Shown: positions 1 to 8,217, counted from the first letter of the stretch. The stretch: 64,000 bases of DNA from G963676795 sp963677215 (GCA_963677215.1 OY781919.1:620001-684000); one strand, 5' to 3'. Notes: a model not told the origin generated them from the sequence alone. Made by a program: numbers and translations.

Positions 1-1
1 T

Positions 2-55
2 GTCGTTGGTGAACTGAAAGCAATTTCCAATCGAGGGCTCTATATTGGCCTTTAA
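2..55 (+). CDS. possible 3' end of a gene running in from the left
   Basis: An open frame enters from the window edge and stops with TAA at 53-55, giving a 17-residue tail ending in GLYIGL. The pattern of a Ser, two residues, then Gly-Leu faintly recalls PilZ-type sequences, but this is far too short to assign. It may be chance. The next gene starts about 110 bases downstream on the same strand. Confidence 0.2.
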   Translation, partial: VVGELKAISNRGLYIGL

Positions 56-162
56 TCTGATTCGCTATCACTTCTATACGAAAACGGACCCTGAATTTGA
101 TATTTTAAGTGCACTTGTTTCAAGCAATTCAGCAGGTTCATAATAATGAAGGGAGATTTTTT

Positions 163-1014
163 GTGATTAAATCAGGAACAAGAGTTTTGCAAGCTATGGG
201 CGAACCAAGCGCTCACACCCTCGCATCACTGATGCAGAACACTGCCTTGAAAGAGAGCGGCATCAACGCCGTTTACGCAACAGATCGCACCCCTGTTAAA
301 AAAGTTGGGGAAGCACTTGCCGTCATGCGGGCTCTCGATTTCCTGGGAGCCAACTGTTCGATGACATTCAAGGAAAAGGTTATTCCTCATCTGGACGTGA
401 TCGAGGAAACCGCCCGCCTAGTTGGCGCAGTCAGCACCATTGTCAATCATGAGGGTCATCTGCACGGTTACAACACCGACGTCTATGCCGTCGCTGAGAC
501 CCTCAAACAGGACCTTGACTTTGATCCCCGCGAGAAATCCGTGATGATGCTGGGCGTCAACAGTACCTGCCGGGCAGCTATTGTCGCGCTCTGCAAGGCC
601 GGAGCGAAGCACATCAGCATTACAGATCAGAGCGTCGAGCAAGCAAAAATGCTGACAGATCAATTTTCCCAAATCTACCCACAGACCTATTTCGAACACC
701 TGCCGCTGATGCGCAGTGAAATAGGTTCCAAACTGAGTGAAACGGACCTGCTGATCAACCTGATCATGGATCACCTCAGCGATTTTTCCTGGCAAGACCT
801 GAATCCACAGGCAGTTGTCCTCGACATCAGCAGCAGTGCGACAGACACTCCTTTTGTCGTAGCCGCGAAGGCACATCACCACCCTGCTGCCGGCGGACTG
901 GGCATGATTAGAGCACAGGGCGAAAAAGACTTTGAGCTCTGGACCGGAGAAGCGCCAGCCAAAGGTTTGATGCAGTCCTGCCTGCTTAACGCATGCGCAA
1001 AAAACGCACATTAG
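163..1014 (+). CDS. divergent shikimate dehydrogenase (AroE)-like protein
   Basis: This 283-residue protein has the two-domain layout of AroE, which reduces 3-dehydroshikimate with NADPH. The GTG at 163 is preferred because a GGGAG Shine-Dalgarno lies seven bases before it; an upstream GTG at 109 is also in frame. The catalytic Lys (K70, in NCSMTFK) and Asp (D106, in GYNTD) are present. Other signatures are eroded: the usual HSxSP of the substrate pocket reads HTLAS (residues 18-22), the NVTxPxK motif keeps only Asn and Lys, and the glycine-rich NADP loop GAGG(A/S) reads GVNST (131-135). The fold assignment is solid. Activity as the housekeeping AroE is doubtful, and it may be a paralogue with another substrate or role. 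Confidence 0.75.
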   Translation: MIKSGTRVLQAMGEPSAHTLASLMQNTALKESGINAVYATDRTPVKKVGEALAVMRALDFLGANCSMTFKEKVIPHLDVIEETARLVGAVSTIVNHEGHLHGYNTDVYAVAETLKQDLDFDPREKSVMMLGVNSTCRAAIVALCKAGAKHISITDQSVEQAKMLTDQFSQIYPQTYFEHLPLMRSEIGSKLSETDLLINLIMDHLSDFSWQDLNPQAVVLDISSSATDTPFVVAAKAHHHPAAGGLGMIRAQGEKDFELWTGEAPAKGLMQSCLLNACAKNAH

Positions 1015-1192
1015 CAACAAGCAACGGCCAGACCTGATCGGTCTGGTCGTTGTTATATCGGTAGCTATCGCAAGACAGTGCCTCCACTTAATTCAATCAC
1101 TCAGGTTTGCGATCGACATGATTGAGAGATTCAGTAAGAATAATGGCAAAAACATAATGCCTCGGCGAGATGCCATGCAAAGCCCCTATTCT

Positions 1193-2044
1193 TTACATAT
1201 ACGCCTTGACAAATTGGCGCAGTGATTGGGTTGGATGACCAATAAGTTTGCTGAGCACGTGGCTTTCATCGAACAACCCCCCTTGAGAGGCACCTGTATC
1301 TGAGTTCGCCAGCACACCTGCTAATGGTGCTGGAAGACCCGCACCTTCGAGCGCCTGGGCAAAATCACTTTCTTCCATATTAATGTATGGAACGGATTTT
1401 CCAGACTCTTCACTTATGATCGCGCACAGCTCCGCCAAGGTATAGCTTTCATCTCCTGCAAGTTCATAAACTTTGCCATCTTGAGGCTCATCACTTGTCA
1501 GAACCACCGCAGCAGCCTCAGCATAATCTTCACGGGCGGACGAGCTGATTTTTCCCTCTTTTGCACAACCAATGAAGCCTCCATTTGCCAAAGACGGTGC
1601 GATGCTGGCCAGATAGTTCTCTGTATACCAGCCATTACGTAACAGAACATGAGGAACATTAACCTCAATCAGGTAAGCTTCTGTTTCAATGTGCTCTTCT
1701 GCTAGTCCTAACGGCGAAGTATCCGCTTTCAACAGGCTCGTGTAAGCAATTAATTCAACTCCAGCTTGTTTGGCTGCAGCAATCACATTTTTGTGTTGTG
1801 GCGTTCGTTGCCCCACTTCACTGGATGAGATCAGTAGCAACTTGGAAATCCTGTTAAGTGCAGCTGTTAAGGTCTCAGGTTTAGAATAATCAGCATGGCG
1901 AACCTGAACGCCCAATGCCTTCAGGGGTTCAGCTTTTGCAACATTTCGAGCCAGAGCAACAATTTGCCCAGCAGAGGTTTTTTTCAGTAGATGTTGTATG
2001 ACTAATTGTCCTAACTGACCGGTAGCACCTGTAACTGCAATCAT
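1193..2044 (-). CDS. qorB: NAD(P)H:quinone oxidoreductase, NmrA/QorB (YtfG) type
   Basis: The 283-residue protein belongs to the atypical short-chain dehydrogenase group of E. coli QorB (YtfG), which reduces quinones with NADPH. The N-terminal Rossmann motif VTGATGQLG is at residues 4-12, and family blocks such as LLRNGWYTENYL and YELAGDESYTLAEL are clear. Length matches QorB. The ATG follows a good AGAGGAG ribosome site. It is divergent from an HxlR-family gene with a palindromic operator between them, the usual pairing for electrophile- or quinone-induced reductases. Family call is confident; the true substrate is inferred. Confidence 0.88.
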   Translation of the reverse strand: MIAVTGATGQLGQLVIQHLLKKTSAGQIVALARNVAKAEPLKALGVQVRHADYSKPETLTAALNRISKLLLISSSEVGQRTPQHKNVIAAAKQAGVELIAYTSLLKADTSPLGLAEEHIETEAYLIEVNVPHVLLRNGWYTENYLASIAPSLANGGFIGCAKEGKISSSAREDYAEAAAVVLTSDEPQDGKVYELAGDESYTLAELCAIISEESGKSVPYINMEESDFAQALEGAGLPAPLAGVLANSDTGASQGGLFDESHVLSKLIGHPTQSLRQFVKAYM

Positions 2045-2099
2045 AGTTTTCTCCTCTCGTTGTTATCAAGTAACTCGACTTAGTGTAGCTTGCCACGTA

Positions 2100-2118
2100 T
2101 ACTTACTAATTGTAAGTA
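2100..2118. promoter_or_regulatory. palindromic operator between qorB and the HxlR gene
   Basis: The arms TACTTAC and GTAAGTA are perfect inverted repeats around a 5-base spacer. A further GGTAAGTACTA element follows at 2129-2139. Position midway between two divergent genes suggests the binding site of the HxlR regulator. TACT/AGTA-type palindromes are known for YodB/HypR/QorR-like regulators, which supports the reading. Confidence 0.7.
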
Positions 2119-2165
2119 CGCACCTTTTGGTAAGTACTATTTTTTCTCTGGCATAGGGGGCAGAC

Positions 2166-2588
2166 ATGAATGGAACAGCCAAAGGAGAGTTGAGCTCATC
2201 ATTAACCGAAAAATTAAGTCGTGGGAATGTACTTGCCAAGGAATGTCCGTCACGCGGAATATTACAGGATGTTACTAGCCGTTGGGGGGTTCTAGTCCTG
2301 TTTTCACTGCTTGATGGCACTCATCGTTTCAGTGAGCTTCGAAAAAAAATTACGGGTATCAGTGAAAAAATGCTGTCACAAACGTTACAGGCATTAGAAG
2401 CTGATGGATTTGTATTACGGATTGCACACCCTGTCATCCCACCTCATGTCGAGTATCGATTGACAGATCAAGGAGGAACAGTTGCACGTAAAGTTGGAGA
2501 TCTGGTCAACTGGATTGAGTTGAACCTCGAAGATATTCTGCACTCACAGAAGCGCTTTGATGAATGCAAAGCGAGAAAAGAATCTTAA
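2166..2588 (+). CDS. HxlR-family transcriptional regulator (YtfH-like)
   Basis: This 140-residue winged-helix protein has the HxlR core: a conserved N-terminal Cys in the CPSRGIL block, the WGVLVLFSLLDG helix, FSELRKKITGISEKMLSQTLQALEA-type recognition region, and a wing with RLTDQG. In YodB, HypR and QorR the equivalent N-terminal Cys senses quinones, aldehydes or disulfide stress. It is divergent from the quinone reductase qorB, so it probably represses both genes through the palindrome at 2100-2118. The ATG at 2166 follows a G-rich site. A longer N-terminus than usual (about 20 residues before the Cys) is the only oddity. Confidence 0.85.
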   Translation: MNGTAKGELSSSLTEKLSRGNVLAKECPSRGILQDVTSRWGVLVLFSLLDGTHRFSELRKKITGISEKMLSQTLQALEADGFVLRIAHPVIPPHVEYRLTDQGGTVARKVGDLVNWIELNLEDILHSQKRFDECKARKES

Positions 2589-2712
2589 ACCAATTGGGCT
2601 TCTGGTAAACTGTGAAGGATTATAGAAAATCGGGAAAGCCACGACTGTTTATCGGCTCAGATTCCATTTTTAAAATCTTCCGCGCCACCTGTCTTTCAGT
2701 CATCATTCCAAC

Positions 2713-3504
2713 TCACGTCGCTGATTTATCCAAAACCCCTTCCAGGAAAATTTTTGTCGAAATCTCGACGATCTCTTCGTCGGAAAAATTTCTTTCTATA
2801 CCGACGACCAGCTTGTACTGAATGACAAAGGCAAACAGGGAAGAAACATAGGTCTTGGCGGCCAGTTGCATATTGTAATTTTTCAGTTGAGCCTGATGCT
2901 TTTCCAGACAACGGACGATATACCTGGCGACATAACCGACCCCTTCTTTATGGTAGATGTCATTGATAGCCGGATTTTTGTTGGAATCCCGGATAAAACT
3001 TCTGACAAACGCGATACGCTCGGGGTGATTAAACATCTTGACATAAGCCAGGCCTATTTTCTTGATTGTCGCCTCAAGATCGAGCCCACTTGACTCCCTG
3101 TCCAGTTTCTTGACATCGAAGTGAAATGGCGTCTCCTTCATGGCTGCCGAGAACAGTTCATTCTTGTTCTTGAAATATTGATAGAGGGCTGCCTTGGAGT
3201 AACCGGCTTTCTGGGCAATCATCTCCATCGATGCCCCGTCAAAACCATGCTCCCCAAAAAGAATCAAGGCAACCTGGATGATCTCTGAACGCTTTTGCTC
3301 ATATTGTGGATGGTGATCCAGCGCCTCCGGAATATTCAAATCCTCAAAAAGGGCTTTTTTCCCAGAATAGTATTTGTAAATGGTCGCCGGAGAGACATTC
3401 GCAACCTCGGCAATGTCCGTCATCTTTGCCCCGGCATACCCTTTTTCAAGAAAAACGACTTTTGCCGCCTCACATATCCTCAACTTACAAGTCATTCTTT
3501 CCAT
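2713..3504 (-). CDS. TetR-family regulator with two tandem DNA-binding heads (copy 1)
   Basis: The 263-residue protein has two TetR_N helix-turn-helix domains in a row, about residues 5-55 (GYAGAKMTDIAEVANVSPAT and KYYSGK) and 70-117 (GFDGASMEMIAQKAGYSKAA and QYFKNK), then one ligand/dimerisation domain. Ordinary TetR proteins are about 200 residues with one head. I place the start at the ATG at 3504 because it gives exactly the same length and N-terminal alignment as the paralogue at 8415-9206; an upstream ATG at 3567 is in frame. It is divergent from the TRAP operon and has a candidate operator at 3587-3600. Its role as regulator of that operon is inferred from position and shared operators. 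Confidence 0.88.
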   Translation of the reverse strand: MERMTCKLRICEAAKVVFLEKGYAGAKMTDIAEVANVSPATIYKYYSGKKALFEDLNIPEALDHHPQYEQKRSEIIQVALILFGEHGFDGASMEMIAQKAGYSKAALYQYFKNKNELFSAAMKETPFHFDVKKLDRESSGLDLEATIKKIGLAYVKMFNHPERIAFVRSFIRDSNKNPAINDIYHKEGVGYVARYIVRCLEKHQAQLKNYNMQLAAKTYVSSLFAFVIQYKLVVGIERNFSDEEIVEISTKIFLEGVLDKSAT

Positions 3505-3586
3505 ATTCTTTGCCAATCGTTTTAATCGGACCCGTATTGGTGGATGAGCGGCGAATTCTGATAGCAAAAAACGCTATATAGCTCTT

Positions 3587-3600
3587 ACCGAATGGTCAGT
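3587..3600. promoter_or_regulatory. candidate TetR operator upstream of TetR copy 1
   Basis: ACCGA-ATGG-TCAGT fits the form ACYGA-N4-TCRGT, seen four times in this island. It lies 83 bases upstream of the chosen start of the divergent TetR gene, where autoregulation would be expected. One half matches the dctP operator and the other half matches the operator before TetR copy 2. Confidence 0.55.
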
Positions 3601-3883
3601 CATTATAAATTATAACACACCTCAAAAGCAGAAACACTGACGTTTTTAACAGATCCCGCCATTCAACCTGAGGATTGGTAAGTGTACGCCGATAACATCC
3701 CGTCTGCAGAGCAGCGCTCCTGTGAAATCGTTACAACAGATCTGCATGGCCAACCGGACAAATCGCCATCCTTTGCCTTTTTTTATATCGGCTATAGAAA
3801 CAGTTCAGACCGCCAAAACATTACAAATAAAACAACCTTGTTGATGATAAATACCCGTCTAAAATAGACGTGTATGAATTAAT
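3601..3883. other. intergenic region between TetR copy 1 and the TRAP operon
   Basis: This AT-rich stretch shows no convincing gene. A 61-codon open frame at 3682-3867 lacks a Shine-Dalgarno site and any recognisable family. The region probably holds the divergent promoters for the TetR gene and dctP, bracketed by operators at 3587, 3884 and 4037. Confidence 0.5.
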
Positions 3884-3897
3884 AACGACCAGTCGGT
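3884..3897. promoter_or_regulatory. candidate TetR operator (distal, dctP side)
   Basis: AACGA-CCAG-TCGGT differs by one base from the palindrome ACCGA-N4-TCGGT found intact at 4037-4050. The two centres are 153 bases apart, so a regulator with two heads per subunit could bridge them; the bridging is speculation. Confidence 0.5.
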
Positions 3898-3995
3898 AAA
3901 AAATTATTATTTTTAAAACTTATTCTTTTTCAATATCTTAAGTCAGTTTTTGCATGAAAAAAATCAAATTCAAAGCCCTTCTGTAGAAAATAATC

Positions 3996-4050
3996 TTGAC
4001 TACAAAATTGAATTATCATAACCATAATAACTCCACACCGACCGGTCGGT
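3996..4050 (+). promoter_or_regulatory. dctP promoter region with perfect palindromic operator
   Basis: A TTGACT -35-like hexamer lies at 3996-4001, followed by an AT-rich stretch without a strong -10. The 14-base palindrome ACCGACCGGTCGGT at 4037-4050 sits where transcription should begin, 34 bases before the dctP start. Perfect symmetry and TetR-like form make it the best operator in the island. Confidence 0.7.
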
Positions 4051-4083
4051 AACTATTTATTCACCAACAGAAAGGGTTAAAAG

Positions 4084-5088
4084 ATGAGGAAGCAATGGGT
4101 ACTATTGGTAGCTGTCTGTTTTATGTTGGCAGGCCCGTTTGTCACAGACGCGTTCAGCGCGGACAAAACATACAAAATTCGTATCGGCACACCAACTGCC
4201 GGCAAGCATCAGCAAAATGCGACCATGGAGGAATTCAAGAAAAGGATCGAGGCCGCTTCCAATGGTAAAGTTCAAGTCGAACTCTATCCGAGCAGCCAGC
4301 TCGGCACTTCCGTACAGATGATTCAAGGGGTTCAGGATGGCGTTATCCAGGCTGTTCTTATCCCCAGCTCTTACTTCGCCTCTTTTGCACCGGCTGCCGC
4401 CGTTGCTGACCTGCCATTTTTGTTCAAAGGTTCCGACAATCTCTACGAAGTTCTGAACAACAAGGACTTCTCCCTGAACAAATATCTCTACAAAAAAGGC
4501 TTCTACGCCGCCGGCTGGCTGAGAAATGTCGACCGTTACATCCTGTCTACAGATCCGATCAAGACCCTCGACGATCTCAAAGGAAAGAAAATCTGGTGTC
4601 TGCCAAGTCCCACCCTGCAGGATGAGCTGAAAGCCTATGGTTCCGCTCCAACGACACTCGATCCAGGCGATATCGCTGTTGCCCTGCAGAACGGAACCGT
4701 TGACGGTGTCGAGACCGATACCATCTTCATGGGTGTCTTCAAGCTTCACACCAGCGCCAAATACCTCAACCTGGTTCCTGCCAGTGCCATGACCAACGCA
4801 TTTATCTTCAGCGCCGACTGGATGGACGAACTGCCTAAAGACATCTCCACCCTGGTCACCACGACCGTCCAAGACGTCATTCGCGACTTCGAATACCAGT
4901 ACGTTGAAAATCTCAACGGCAAGCTGCTCGGCCTGATGAAGTCCCAAGGCCTCGAGATCGTGGAACCAAGTCAGGAACTGCTGGCAGAAATGAAAACAGC
5001 AGCCGGTCCTCTCCATGAGCAATTCAGAAGTGCAAGCAAGGACAACAAGAAAATTTATGACGAAGTCGTAAAAATGGTGGGCAAGTAA
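4084..5088 (+). CDS. dctP: TRAP transporter periplasmic substrate-binding protein (DctP family)
   Basis: The 334-residue protein begins with a Sec signal peptide (hydrophobic core at residues 5-20, cleavage likely after AFSA near 26) and continues as a DctP-type binding protein with IRIGTPTAG, LYPSSQLG and TLDDLKGKKIW blocks. It captures an organic anion in the periplasm and delivers it to DctQM. The start follows an AAAGGG site. In most DctP proteins the KIR motif carries the Arg that pairs with the substrate carboxylate; here it reads KIWCLPS, with Trp at 171, while R147 and R151 lie nearby. The ligand may therefore be bound unusually. It heads an operon with dctQ, dctM and an amidohydrolase. 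The substrate is not known; the neighbouring enzyme suggests an aromatic acid. Confidence 0.9.
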   Translation: MRKQWVLLVAVCFMLAGPFVTDAFSADKTYKIRIGTPTAGKHQQNATMEEFKKRIEAASNGKVQVELYPSSQLGTSVQMIQGVQDGVIQAVLIPSSYFASFAPAAAVADLPFLFKGSDNLYEVLNNKDFSLNKYLYKKGFYAAGWLRNVDRYILSTDPIKTLDDLKGKKIWCLPSPTLQDELKAYGSAPTTLDPGDIAVALQNGTVDGVETDTIFMGVFKLHTSAKYLNLVPASAMTNAFIFSADWMDELPKDISTLVTTTVQDVIRDFEYQYVENLNGKLLGLMKSQGLEIVEPSQELLAEMKTAAGPLHEQFRSASKDNKKIYDEVVKMVGK

Positions 5089-5119
5089 GCAGGTTACCTA
5101 AGGCCCACTACGGTACCAG

Positions 5120-5153
5120 GGCAGGCTCTTGAAGGGTCTTTAAAGAGCCTGCC
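5120..5153 (+). promoter_or_regulatory. dctP-dctQ intercistronic hairpin
   Basis: GGCAGGCTCTT at 5120-5130 pairs perfectly with AAGAGCCTGCC at 5143-5153 around a 12-base loop. No T-run follows, so it is unlikely to be a full terminator. Such hairpins after binding-protein genes usually protect the upstream message or cause partial termination, giving more binding protein than membrane subunits. Confidence 0.6.
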
Positions 5154-5279
5154 TCATCCGCTCACTTAAGCGAGTTACGGATGACTCCCTGACCGTTCGC
5201 ACAACCAGTTAATATTGCGCACTTTTTGGCACCATTGATTTCCCAACAGGTCAATGGGAGAGGTTAAGAGGACAAACCT

Positions 5280-5783
5280 ATGAAAGCAATATTTAAAGCA
5301 TTCGAAACAGCCATAGACAAAATAAACAAGTATTCCCTTTACCTGGCGGCCATCTTTATTTTCTTAAGCACCTTCCTGGCAGCCGTCAACGCTATCCTGC
5401 GCTTTACCATGGGAGCCGGTTTTCCATGGTCGGAAGAGCTCAGTTCCTACTTTGTGGTCATGCTGGTCTTTATTGCATTGCCCAACCTTGAGTACACCAA
5501 TCGCCAGTTGAGCATCGGCGTACTAAACAGCTTCGTTCACAACCCACGGGTATTGAAGGGTATAGCCATATTCCGGGGACTGATAACACTCGGTTTTCTC
5601 GGGATGCTGGTCAAACTGGGGATCGACATTACCCAAAAAGCCCATATGCGCGAAACCGTGACCTTTGTCTTACAGATGCCGCGATACCTTCTCTATGGAA
5701 CCGTCACCCTGTTCTTTGTGATCGCAATTGTAAGCTGGATTCTCATCATCTGTAAAAAAGGAGAGTTTAAAAATGCTGATTAG
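5280..5783 (+). CDS. dctQ: TRAP transporter small membrane subunit (DctQ family)
   Basis: This 167-residue protein has four predicted membrane segments (around residues 15-37, 52-70, 90-110 and 135-158) and the family's WSEELSSYFVVMLVFIALPN block in the second segment. It pairs with DctM to form the sodium-coupled membrane unit that accepts substrate from DctP. It lies 191 bases after dctP, beyond the hairpin, and overlaps dctM by 11 bases, so the two membrane subunits are probably translationally coupled. Confidence 0.88.
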   Translation: MKAIFKAFETAIDKINKYSLYLAAIFIFLSTFLAAVNAILRFTMGAGFPWSEELSSYFVVMLVFIALPNLEYTNRQLSIGVLNSFVHNPRVLKGIAIFRGLITLGFLGMLVKLGIDITQKAHMRETVTFVLQMPRYLLYGTVTLFFVIAIVSWILIICKKGEFKNAD

Positions 5784-7047
5784 TACTGTCCTGCCCATGC
5801 TGGCGATCCTGTTGTTCCTGGTCCTGATCAATGCACCGATCTGGGTCGCACTGCTTGGAGCAACCGTTTACCTGCAGGTCTTTGTCAATGAGATGTCTTT
5901 GAACATCGTCTTTACCGGCCTGTTTGAATCTTTGACAAAAAACAGCCTCCTGGCCGTTCCGTTCTTTGTAGTCGCGGGCACGATCATCGCTCACAGCTCG
6001 CTTGGCATCAGGCTGATCAACATATTCATTGTTGCCCTGAAAAACGTCCGCGGCGGAATCCCGATCTCCTGCCTGGTATCGAATGCCATCTTTGGCGCTA
6101 TTTCCGGTTCGGCACCGGCCGCGACAGCAACCTTCGGCAAGGTTGTTCATGAGCCACTCTCGGAGGCCAACGGCAGAAAACTTTCGCTCGGCCTGATCAC
6201 CTCATCCGGCGCGCTGAGCACCGTTGTACCGCCAAGTATCACCATGATTATCTATGGGATCGCGACCGAACAGTCGATTACCGAGCTGTTCATGTGCGGA
6301 TTTTTCCCGGGCCTGCTGCTGGTTGTCATCATCGGCATCTACCTGGTTATCGTTTGCAAGAAAGGCTCTTTTGCCGGCGAAAAAACGACCTTCAAAGACA
6401 TTAACCAAGCATTGAAAAAGGCAATCATTGTCATTTTCCTTCCGGTCATCGTTCTGGGTGGAATCTACACCGGTCTGGCAACTCCGACGGAATCCGGCGC
6501 CATCGCTGCGCTCTATGCTTTCATCGCTTCCGTGTTCATCCTGAAAGAGGTCAAAGCCAAGCAACTGGTTGAAATCTTCAAGGATTCCGCTGTCATCACG
6601 GCGCAGATCTTCCTGCTAATCGGCGTCAGCACCGTCTTCGCCCAGGCCGCAACCATCGCCCAGTTTCCGGCGTTTCTCACCGAAGCGTTCAGCGGACTCT
6701 CAACCTTCCAGTTCCTGCTGATCCTTAACGTCCTGCTGCTGATCGTCGGCTGCTTCTTCGACAGCGGCGCGGCCATCCTGATCCTGGCCCCGATGCTGCT
6801 GCCACCGGCCCTGGCGCTGGGCATCGACCCGATGCACCTCGGTATCATCTTTACCATCAACCTGTCGATCGGCATGTTCACTCCGCCGTTCGGTCTCAAC
6901 ATCTTCGTTGCCCAGAGTGTTCTAAAGGCGGGGATGGGTGAAATCTCAAGGGCAGTCGTTCCATTTATCCTGCTCTACATATTTGCGCTGCTGCTGATTA
7001 CCTATATCCCCAGCATCTCGCTGTTTTTACCAAAACTGCTTCTGTAA
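5773..7047 (+). CDS. dctM: TRAP transporter large permease subunit (DctM family)
   Basis: The 424-residue polytopic protein has the expected size and blocks of DctM, including SNAIFGAISGSAPAATATFGK, TPTESGAIAALYA and the GMFTPPFGLNIFV region near the C-terminus. It catalyses sodium-driven uptake of the DctP-bound solute. The ATG at 5773 lies inside the end of dctQ and is preceded by AAGGAG. The amidohydrolase gene starts 33 bases after its stop, so both are probably on one transcript. Confidence 0.92.
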   Translation: MLISTVLPMLAILLFLVLINAPIWVALLGATVYLQVFVNEMSLNIVFTGLFESLTKNSLLAVPFFVVAGTIIAHSSLGIRLINIFIVALKNVRGGIPISCLVSNAIFGAISGSAPAATATFGKVVHEPLSEANGRKLSLGLITSSGALSTVVPPSITMIIYGIATEQSITELFMCGFFPGLLLVVIIGIYLVIVCKKGSFAGEKTTFKDINQALKKAIIVIFLPVIVLGGIYTGLATPTESGAIAALYAFIASVFILKEVKAKQLVEIFKDSAVITAQIFLLIGVSTVFAQAATIAQFPAFLTEAFSGLSTFQFLLILNVLLLIVGCFFDSGAAILILAPMLLPPALALGIDPMHLGIIFTINLSIGMFTPPFGLNIFVAQSVLKAGMGEISRAVVPFILLYIFALLLITYIPSISLFLPKLLL

Positions 7048-7080
7048 CGAACAACAACGTATAACGATAAGAGGTCATAT

Positions 7081-8079
7081 ATGAAAGTCATAGATTTAGA
7101 GAACCATTTTTACGACTGCAGCCTAGTTGAAATGTATTCCAAAAGAACCGAGCCGCCCTACTACGACAAGGCCACCGACATGATCATCTGGTCGGACAGC
7201 ATCTCGATGAAACAGGGACATCTGCTGGAAAAACTGCTCGACGTTGCCGAAAGCCGCATAGCATTGATGAAAACCCAGGGTGTCGACATGGCCGTACTGA
7301 GCAGTTCCCCTGGCCTAGAGCAGCTGGATATCGAGTCGAGCATCGAAGTCTGTCGCAAAACCAATGATGCCCTGGCCGCAATCACCAAAAAATTTCCCCT
7401 GCACTTTCTCGGTAGCGCCGTCCTGCCGGTCAAGGATGTCGACGCGGCCTGCCAGGAACTGGAGCGCTGCGTCAAGGAACACGGATTCGTCTCCTGGCAT
7501 ACCCATTCCAACTATGGTGAGACCTCTCCGGACGACGCCAGATACAAATCGATCTTCGAAAAGGCCGTTGAGCTCGGTGTTTATGTCTACCTGCACCCTC
7601 AGCTGCCGAACAATGAACGGATGGAAGGCTTTGGTTTTACCATGGCGGGACCGGGACTCGGGTTCACCATGGACACGGTGACCACAATCACCCGCATGAT
7701 TGTATCCGGACTGTTTGACGAGCTGCCGAAGCTTAAGGTTGTTCTGGGCCACCTCGGCGAGGGAATTCCGTTCATGCTTGAGCGGATGAACAACCGCCTG
7801 AAATTCATTCCCAACCCGAATATCAAGTGCAAGGAATCGATCGAATATTACTTCCAGCACAACATCATGGTGACCACCAGTGGCAACATGTGTAAAGAAG
7901 CGTTCAACTGCGCCAAAAACGTTCTGGGGATCGATAACATCATGTTCGGCAGTGATTATCCGTACGAGAACCTTGAGGATATGATGAAATTTCTTTCTGA
8001 GGATGTTTCGCTTACTGTCAAAGAGAGAGAAAAACTCTATTACGAAAACGCCGTCACCAAACTTGGCCTGCCGGTTTAA
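7081..8079 (+). CDS. amidohydrolase-family metal-dependent decarboxylase (ACMSD / gamma-resorcylate decarboxylase group)
   Basis: The 332-residue protein belongs to amidohydrolase family 2 (PF04909). The metal-binding set of the non-oxidative decarboxylases is visible: E7-x-H9 (LENHF) at the first strand, H172 (YLHPQLP), H224 (VVLGHLGEG) and D292 (FGSDYP). The Glu in the first position is typical of gamma-resorcylate, 2,3-dihydroxybenzoate and 5-carboxyvanillate decarboxylases rather than hydrolases. It lies directly behind TRAP transporter genes and before TetR and IclR regulators, so it probably acts on the imported compound. The precise substrate is inferred only; a hydratase or other lyase of this family cannot be excluded. 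Confidence 0.82.
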   Translation: MKVIDLENHFYDCSLVEMYSKRTEPPYYDKATDMIIWSDSISMKQGHLLEKLLDVAESRIALMKTQGVDMAVLSSSPGLEQLDIESSIEVCRKTNDALAAITKKFPLHFLGSAVLPVKDVDAACQELERCVKEHGFVSWHTHSNYGETSPDDARYKSIFEKAVELGVYVYLHPQLPNNERMEGFGFTMAGPGLGFTMDTVTTITRMIVSGLFDELPKLKVVLGHLGEGIPFMLERMNNRLKFIPNPNIKCKESIEYYFQHNIMVTTSGNMCKEAFNCAKNVLGIDNIMFGSDYPYENLEDMMKFLSEDVSLTVKEREKLYYENAVTKLGLPV

Positions 8080-8167
8080 TCTAGTTTTCCGCCAAGACGA
8101 CGGGCAGCAATCTTAAAAATAGCAACAGGTCCAAACCCGTTGCCGCCAGATCTGCACCCATTGCCAT

Positions 8168-8217
8168 CCCAGGAACCCTTCCGCCTCCTCCTCTCAAGGG
8201 TGGGTTCCGGGATTTTT
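8168..8217 (+). terminator. rho-independent terminator of the TRAP-decarboxylase operon
   Basis: CCC-A-GGAACCC (8168-8178) pairs with GGGTTCCGGG (8202-8211) with one bulged A, and ATTTTTT follows. It lies about 90 bases after the decarboxylase stop and separates that operon from the TetR/IclR pair. The rest of the 335-base gap holds the TetR copy 2 promoter region. Confidence 0.85.

Noticed and set aside
3682..3867. 61-codon open frame before dctP
   Set aside because: No Shine-Dalgarno site, no recognisable motif, and it lies within an operator-containing promoter region.
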